Source: Ciborinia camelliae (lineage: Eukaryota; Ascomycota; Leotiomycetes; Helotiales; Sclerotiniaceae). Taken from it: DNA of 64,000 nt. Numbering within the stretch: the first letter of the stretch is position 1; each line of letters begins with the position of its first letter. The position numbers were made by a program, and so were the translations under genes. The notes beneath the pieces are model-generated. The model made no database searches, was not told where the DNA came from, and was given only the letters and a program-made list of their open reading frames with translations. Of this stretch, positions 58,417 to 64,000 are shown piece by piece. The stretch spans positions 4,000,340 to 4,064,339 of the forward strand of contig JANPYM010000001.1 in assembly GCA_025890175.1 (NCBI GenBank), given 5' to 3'.

Positions 58417-60379
58417 GACTGCGGCTCTTTAGGGGTTTGGTTTTGAGAATAAAAGTAGTCTCAAGGTCTCTTGTTAGAGAAGAGGCTTTTATGTGTCTTA
58501 TCTAATCAGTTACGATTGTGTAGATGAGGAGAATAAGAACATATTTAGAGGGGATATGAAGCCTTTATATAGGTTGAAGTAGTCGGTTGTTCTGAAGGTA
58601 TTCTAGCATTGTTCTGCCGCTATTGCCTCCCTTTGGCTCAGCTCATCGTCTCTTCTTGCCCTGTCGAGACGTCAGAGCATACAAAATGTTGCATCAGTGT
58701 TGTCTTTTACTGACGATTTTCACGGACTCTAAGGCATCCGAGTGTAAGCCAATAAGATTAGACTTCTCGCTGTTCCCGCTGTCTGTTGATCAAATCATAT
58801 TGTCTCGCGACAAGTTTCCTAGGCCAGTTCAGGTCGGCATGCGTATTTGTGATGAGTATGGTCACGTGACTGTATGCCATTTTACGGGCTATTTCCTTGG
58901 CTGTCAGTTATCATTTGGTGTAAGATCAGCGTGATCGTGGGATTGAAAGATTGAAGGCGAGCTGTGGCACACATATATGTTGGAGTCTTTTTGATAAAAA
59001 GCACGTTTTAAAGTATATTTTTAATAGTATTTAGTTGATTGATAATATAGGCTTGGGGGGAAGGGGGGCATATACGCGTCCCTTTCTCTCTCCAAACCCC
59101 TCTTCCCTTCGACGTCAGGGACGGAACAAAGTTTTTTTTTTCAAAATTCGAGATGGTTACGTGACTTACCCAAACTAATTCTCGAATGAAATCATAAACG
59201 CATATTTTATAAATCGATTTTGTGACGCAGGACAATTTTTCATCGCCAACGCTCTAAAACGCATAAAGGGGTAACCAGATACAAAAGGTCGGTCTTTTCT
59301 CGCCTACTGGGCCATTATTTTTCGCTTCAATACATTTTAAAACACTGAATTGATTATGTAAGCCCTGGAACTGACTGATACGAATTGGAAGGTCAAAATT
59401 AATTGATTCATAAGGCTCTACAAGCTGCGCAGCACGAGCTGCGAGGAAGATCGTGAAGGGCCGTAGCCAATAATAAAGACCGAGCTTATGGCAAAAGCTA
59501 TTATTATTGGTCGGCCCGAGCGGCCGTACTCAAAGCTTGTATTTTCATACATTAAAAAGTGGAATTGATTGTATAGTACTAGTATAGGGCCCTTTATAAT
59601 TGGCTTTATCAAGTTTGCATAGGTAAAATTGGTTTATAGTTTATTAAAACATTTTAAAGAATATTAATTACAATGACAAATCAAAAATATTAATTTAAGG
59701 TTTGATTTTTTTTGGATTTTTTTTGTATTTTTTTTGTATTTTTTTTGTATTTTTTTTTGTATTTTTTTTTGGTATTTTTTTTGTATTTTTTTTTGTATTT
59801 TTTTTATATTTTTTTTGTATTTTTTTTTGTATTTTTTTTGTATTTTTTTTGTATTTTTTTTGTATTTTTTTTTATATTTTTTTTTGAAAACCGGTTTCGT
59901 TGATACGGAATCTTTACAGATTGTTTAATAGCTTACCATTTCTTTCCTTTGTTACTGTTTCTTCAAGCTCGGGCCATACTCAAAGCTTATATTTTCATAC
60001 ATTAAAAAGTGGAGGAGATAATTAGTTTTATTAAGTTTGTATAGAATAAAATTGGTTTATAATTTATTAAAACATTTTAAGGGATATTAATCATAATGGC
60101 AAATCAAAAATATTGATTCAAAGTTTGATTTTTTTTTATATTTTTTTTTAAAAAACCGGTTTCGTTGACACGAAATTTTCATAGATCGTTCAACAGCTTA
60201 CCATTTCTTTCCTTTGTCACTGTTTCTTCAACATCTACTCAATTGTACGCGCACGCACGACCCTCCTTACTTTTCCTGGTTGCCTGGAAACTTTAGGTGT
60301 GGATTCTGACTCTGATGGGAGTGGTGGATTTTGATGGGCTCTGTGGCGCGGCTGGCTCCGACAAATCATCTAAATTACT
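58417..60379. other. Intergenic, AT-rich with a duplicated block
   Basis: No gene is supported. 58417-58620 is the promoter side of CGH protein 1. An imperfect inverted repeat (CCAATAATA against TATTATTGG) lies at about 59470-59512, and two related blocks with a T-rich array follow, annotated separately. Confidence 0.6.
59513..60235. repeat. Tandem duplication of a block with a T-rich minisatellite
   Basis: Two copies, about 59513-59970 and 59972-60235, share the order ACTCAAAGCTT, CATACATTAAAAAGTGG, AAAATTGGTTTATA, ACAAATCAAAAATATT, a T-rich tract, AAACCGGTTTCGTTGA and TAGCTTACCATTTCTTTCC. In copy 1 the T-rich tract is expanded to about 185 bp of TTTTTTTTGTA-type units (59703-59888); in copy 2 it is short. 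The unit is noncoding. Confidence 0.9.
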
Positions 60380-60703
60380 TCACGGCTCCGGTGCATGAGC
60401 GATTGGCTGAGATTTAAGCGAGTGTGCCGCGTCTTCCTCAGGTCTTTTGGGCTCTGGTGCATGAGCGATAGGGTGAGATCTGAGCGGATGTTGTGGGGGC
60501 TCTGTCGAGTTGCCTCGGTTAGGAGTTGGACTGATCTCACAGACTGAACAGGGCATATTCAAATTCGCTGTTGCAAATCCATGTTTCTTCCTGTTTCTCA
60601 ATTTTTGGATGATGCCCCGTAATCCCGATCCCCGCCCAGTGTCGATTCGGGTTGATTCTTCGACATGTCCACAAGAGAACTTCGTGAAGGTTGTTGTTGA
60701 CAT
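60380..60703 (-). CDS. CGH/CxxC protein 2 (unknown function)
   Basis: Small frame of 107 aa from the ATG at 60703; another in-frame ATG at 60712 adds three residues. One module is visible: Cys11-Gly-His13 (TKFSCGHVEES) and Cys52-x2-Cys55 (NMPCSVCEIS), 41 residues apart. Between them is a basic stretch (RGIIQKLRNRKKH). The C-terminus repeats PIAHAPEP twice. It may continue by splicing past 60380, but no clear intron is seen. It shares the pattern, the strand and the neighbourhood with the genes at 57394-58416 and 63242-63994. Function unknown. Confidence 0.5.
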   Translation of the reverse strand: MSTTTFTKFSCGHVEESTRIDTGRGSGLRGIIQKLRNRKKHGFATANLNMPCSVCEISPTPNRGNSTEPPQHPLRSHPIAHAPEPKRPEEDAAHSLKSQPIAHAPEP

Positions 60704-61943
60704 GATTTGCAATCTTCTTGCTGTTTTCTGTGTGATGGAAAAACTTTTGTGTGATTGTTTTGGATATCAGTGATTCTGATGAATTGTAAAAAAAATGCTT
60801 CGTGTGTCCAGTCATTTATATATACATTCTGGGAGTTGTCTCGATACTGTTCTCGTATACCTACTTCATCCCAGGTCAATTTAACCTCTCAAAACTAGCG
60901 GCTATACTAGAAGTAGCTATCTAGGGGATTTGATTGGTTGACTCTGAATATGGCCCTGTAGGAAACAAAGAGTGCTACATCAAAGTATAGGTGTAGATCG
61001 ATAAGTGTCGCGTGGCCGTTCTCAAAACGCCTAGGGGATTCAAGCGGCATATGAAATAGGACTCAAGCTGTGCACTGTCATAGGAAGTAGCCAGAGATAA
61101 TGAAATAAATCTGGTCTGCATATATTATGCTACGTAAATAGGTAGCCTTACCGCTGAACATAATTTGGTCATAATTGCGGGGATCATCAAGCTCATACGG
61201 ATAATCTCGATGACCTGCGCTGAATTTTCAATCAGTTAACAAAATAAAAAGAAATATTGATCAAGTAGTCATGAAAGTTGGTCATGAACATATAAATTTC
61301 CACACATAATTCTCAAAAATAAGGTTGCTTCTTGATTCATCGAGGCCAAGATTCCTTGAGGATTCAAGGTTTCTGGGGTGTTCAACTTCATTTCAGTTAA
61401 TGCTAAATGATGACTGACCAACAAATTGTCTTAGGCTTCTTTGTCTTTGCGTCAAATATTCACATCCAAATCTACAGAAAAACTAGATTAAATCTTCATA
61501 GCTGTAGAGCGCTTGACGCAGATTTGTGTAGTCCATGTAATCTCTCATGGTTGGAAAGCAGCTCCTCGCGGCCCAAGAAATTGATCGAAATTCTTGGATC
61601 TGGAGTCAAAGCTGAGTAGTAATACAAAAAATATGAAGAGTGGTTTCTAATTTTTTCAAATATCGCTGGTTTATTTTGTCCGATGTTTCTGAACTGACTT
61701 AGTTGCATTATTTCATAAGAGCAAGAGAGGAAAAAATATGTATGAGACAGTTTTTAGAGGATATAGTATTAAAATTCATAAGTATAGGAGAAATTCAAAT
61801 ATCCTTGCGCGTCAATTCCCCGTTTAAATATTGTTAAAGTTATGGATCACCTGTGAAGTGAATAGTGCAAGTAATATTATTAGGAGTTATGTAGATTAAC
61901 TAAAGAAGGAGTGATCGATTCTATGATTTTTATATGCATAAGG

Positions 61944-62012
61944 TGATGCCGTAGGCAGTATATGAATCCTCTGGGCCATACTACGGCTCATACGGCTGCT
62001 GGCTACATTCAA
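61944..62012 (-). repeat. Dispersed repeat, diverged copy C
   Basis: CTACGGCTCATACGG then CTGGCTACATTCAACA matches the outer end of copy B at 11174-11210 with several differences. The inner part is much more diverged (GCCGTAGGCAGTATATGAATC). It shows the repeat is dispersed and that its outer end extends slightly past GGCTAC. Confidence 0.6.
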
Positions 62013-62228
62013 CAAATGTATATCTCGAAGCTTTTACTTTTCAACTTTTATCATTTCAAAGTCATACTTCTACAAAAGTTTTTAAATACAGTTCTTTAAA
62101 TACAGTTAAAAATTTACATCAATTATAGGGTAAGCAAATAGTAAATAATAAATAAATTGGATTATCTTTTATTGTATTTTATACATATTATTCATAATAG
62201 CGCCTATTATCCGGAGGCCGTTGTATGA

Positions 62229-63083
62229 TTTAATTTACGGCAAATATCTGAAATAGCATGTTTTTAAACTTTAATACCCCAATTAGTATAATATGCTATT
62301 CGAGGTCTAATATATACTATTTGAGATTGATTGAAAAAATAAAAATATACTATTCTAGTACAAAAAAAACGACAAATATCTGAACTAATATGTTTTTAAA
62401 CTTTGATATTTCAAATAATATAGAAACGTTCCATTTTGACCTTAAATAGTATAGGTTCGAAAAAAGAGAGTAGGTTTGTAGGGTTTGTAGGGTTTGTAGG
62501 TTTGTAGGTTTGTAGGTTTGTAGGTTTGTAGGTTTGTAGGTTTGTAGGTTTGTAGGTTTGTAGGTTTGTAGGGTTTGTAGGGTTTGTAGGTTTGTAGGTT
62601 TGTAGGTTTGTAGGTTTGTAGGTTTGTAGGTTTGTAGGTTTGTAGGTTTGTAGGTTTGTAGGTTTGTAGGTTTGTAGGTTTGTAGGTTTGTAGGTTTGTA
62701 GGTTTGTAGGTTTGTAGGTTTGTAGGTTTGTAGGTTTGTAGGTTTATAGGTTTGTAGGTTTGTAGGTTCGTAGATTCATAGGTTCATAGATTCGTAGGTT
62801 TGTAAATTCGGTGAAAGGGGATAGATTAGATGGAAAAGGGTTTTTTTAGATCCAAATAATATATAAATTAGGATTAGAATAACACTTTTTTTGGACTTAA
62901 ATAATATATAAATCGAAACTAAAATATTATGTTTTTTTTGAGATTCAATTAACATTATTTATAAAAAGTTTTAGGGTTGAAATAGCAATATATACTATTT
63001 GAGGTTAAAATGGAAAGTTTTTATGCTAGTTGGGGTATTAAAATTGAAAAACATGCTATTTCAGGTATTTGCCGTTTAATTTA
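62229..63083. mobile_element. Non-autonomous TIR element (MULE/MITE-like) with 9-bp target duplication
   Basis: The element proper is 62238-63074 (837 bp). Each end begins CGGCAAATA(T/C)CTGAAATAGCATG and the inverted match continues, with mismatches, for about 50 bp to CCCCAA-TAG-ATAA. It is flanked on both sides by the identical 9-mer TTTAATTTA (62229-62237 and 63075-63083). A second, diverged copy of the terminal sequence lies inside at about 62370-62460. The centre is a GTAGGTTT array. No transposase is encoded. Nine-bp duplications and long TIRs are typical of Mutator-like elements; the assignment is inference. Confidence 0.8.
62470..62800. repeat. 8-bp minisatellite GTAGGTTT inside the TIR element
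   Basis: About 35 head-to-tail copies of GTAGGTTT, with occasional GTAGGGTTT variants at the left and more point changes at the right end. It is not the fungal telomere repeat TTAGGG, although variants containing TAGGGTTT occur. Confidence 0.95.
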
Positions 63084-63241
63084 TCTTTGCAACTTCCTTC
63101 TCAATATCCCAAGCCAACTAACTCAAAGCCTGATTGTTTCAAATTAGCTACCAAAAACAAATTAACTACCAAAATTGTGAGTTAAGGGTTTCGTGATGTC
63201 ATTTTAGTTGGTTGATCTTGGCCACTGGCGCCCTAGGGATC

Positions 63242-63994
63242 TCAATCGGCAGCTTCTCGCTCCCTAAAATCTTTTACAGCTTGTACAGCTCGTCTATCCT
63301 CTTCTTCGAGTTCCTCTAAACGAGCTTTCCATTTAGCTTCCTCGATTTTTCTTCCTTCATCGAGAAAGAGTCTCCAAGGGTCTTCTTCATCCTCGCGATT
63401 GACCGAATGTCGAGGTATCGGCGGAGGTTCTTCAAGACCATACGAAAATTCTCTGTCCTTTCTGTCCACTTCCTCGAGCTTCTCTATCTTGGCTTTCAAT
63501 CGCTCTTTTTGAAATTCCGTTTCCTGTTTGTTGACGAAGACGGGAGGGTCATCTTTCCCACGATTTATACGTAAAGGTAATAGCTCTTTTTGAGATTCCA
63601 TTTCCCGTTTGTTGACGAAGACGGGAGGGTCATCGCTCACACGATTGATAGTGCGTAAAGGTACTAGTTCACTGTTGATAACCGCCCGAGGGACATCGTT
63701 TCTACGACCGATAGTACGTAAAGGTACTATTTCACCGAAAGCTGCTTCTTCAGCATACACCGGATCGATAGCCGCCCGCTGGCATTGATCACAGGGTCCC
63801 TTTTCTGGGATCTCCTTAGGTTCTAGTGCTTTGCTATTCAAGGCTCTTTTGAGGCTCAAAGCCCTCTTGGCTTTCTTCAAAATAGAGGGGACTTCAGATA
63901 CCTTGTGCCCGCACTCAAAGACGATAAAGTTTTGGGAAATCTTATCGTTTGTGGGTGGGTTGGGTGGGTTGCTTGGTTGATTTGTTGATTGCAT
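63242..63994 (-). CDS. CGH/CxxC protein 3 with coiled-coil tail (unknown function)
   Basis: Single-exon frame of 250 aa, intact, with its promoter outside the window. The N-terminus is Asn/Pro-rich. The module is Cys28-Gly-His30 (IVFECGHKVSEV) and Cys68-x2-Cys71 (GPCDQCQRA), 40 residues apart and separated by a basic helix (KKAKRALSLKRAL). Residues about 90-155 repeat a unit of the form VPLRTI-R--D-PxVFVNKRE three times. The C-terminal third is highly charged and likely coiled coil (ERLKAKIEKLEEVDRKDRE, then ARLEELEEEDRRAVQAVK). It is not recognised as a known family. The shared pattern links it to the two other minus-strand genes. Confidence 0.55.
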   Translation of the reverse strand: MQSTNQPSNPPNPPTNDKISQNFIVFECGHKVSEVPSILKKAKRALSLKRALNSKALEPKEIPEKGPCDQCQRAAIDPVYAEEAAFGEIVPLRTIGRRNDVPRAVINSELVPLRTINRVSDDPPVFVNKREMESQKELLPLRINRGKDDPPVFVNKQETEFQKERLKAKIEKLEEVDRKDREFSYGLEEPPPIPRHSVNREDEEDPWRLFLDEGRKIEEAKWKARLEELEEEDRRAVQAVKDFREREAAD

Positions 63995-64000
63995 TTTTAA

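Larger units (their letters stand above)
60704..63241. other. AT-rich gap with mobile-element remnants
   Basis: No gene is supported. It includes a third, diverged copy of the dispersed repeat end (about 61944-62012), AT-rich DNA and the TIR element at 62238-63074. The last 160 bp are the 3' flank of the gene ending at 63242. Confidence 0.6.

Noticed and set aside
58623..58934. 103-aa plus-strand frame upstream of CGH gene 1
   Set aside because: Contains a CHF-type stretch by chance, no module spacing like its neighbours, and no other support.
61407..61619. 70-aa frame containing LCSPC, possible fourth CGH relative
   Set aside because: There is no CGH motif, the strand is opposite, and nothing else matches; at most a relic.
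62470..62800. Telomere end
   Set aside because: The unit is GTAGGTTT, not TTAGGG, the array is internal to a TIR element, and unique sequence continues on both sides.

Overview
The window is a stretch of a filamentous ascomycete genome. Genes carry short introns (about 45-150 nt) with GTAAGT-type donors and CTAAC/CTGAC-type branch sites, gene density is roughly one per 3-4 kb, and the intergenic DNA is rich in microsatellites. The product set (Rab4-type GTPase, Nbl1/borealin, TRAPP Trs23, Erg26, Alg6, GH71 glucanase, Fungal_N-NACHT protein) fits Pezizomycotina. Gene style and repeat content suggest Leotiomycetes (Helotiales/Sclerotiniaceae-like), but that placement is inference.

Layout. 1-19 kb is a housekeeping block: a SLC44/Pns1 choline-transporter-like protein (-), a Rab4-type GTPase (+), a UBE2Z-like E2 with a second UBC fold (-), Tma22/DENR (-), Nbl1/borealin (-) divergent from Rpn10 (+), and Trs23 (-) divergent from Rpb4 (+). 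It is interrupted at 9.4-12.1 kb by an AT-rich, repeat-bearing gap. 19-30.5 kb holds a 5.5-kb gene-free stretch, a mucin-like single-pass membrane protein (+), a gap of 10 N, more simple repeats and Erg26 (-). 30.5-38.7 kb is a decaying accessory segment: ankyrin relics, a frame-shifted NACHT gene without ankyrin repeats, an SDR gene that has lost its cofactor-binding start, and an MFS transporter with a frameshift and an in-frame stop. 39.5-47 kb carries a 14-exon GH71 alpha-1,3-glucanase with repeated Cys-rich modules (-), divergent from an unrecognised secreted protein (+). 49.8-54.1 kb has a cupredoxin-like membrane protein (-) and Alg6 (-). 55-64 kb is a repeat-rich accessory end. It holds three different minus-strand genes with a Cys-Gly-His then Cys-x2-Cys signature, separated by tandem duplications and a terminal-inverted-repeat element with a 9-bp target duplication.

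Together the core genes cover membrane traffic (Rab4, Trs23), ubiquitin/proteasome work (E2, Rpn10), transcription and translation (Rpb4, Tma22), chromosome segregation (Nbl1), sterol synthesis (Erg26) and N-glycosylation (Alg6). They are not an operon-like pathway. Where exon models are given, the summed exon lengths were checked to be multiples of three. The best candidates for something undescribed are the CGH/CxxC gene cluster at the right end and the 837-bp mobile element inside it.
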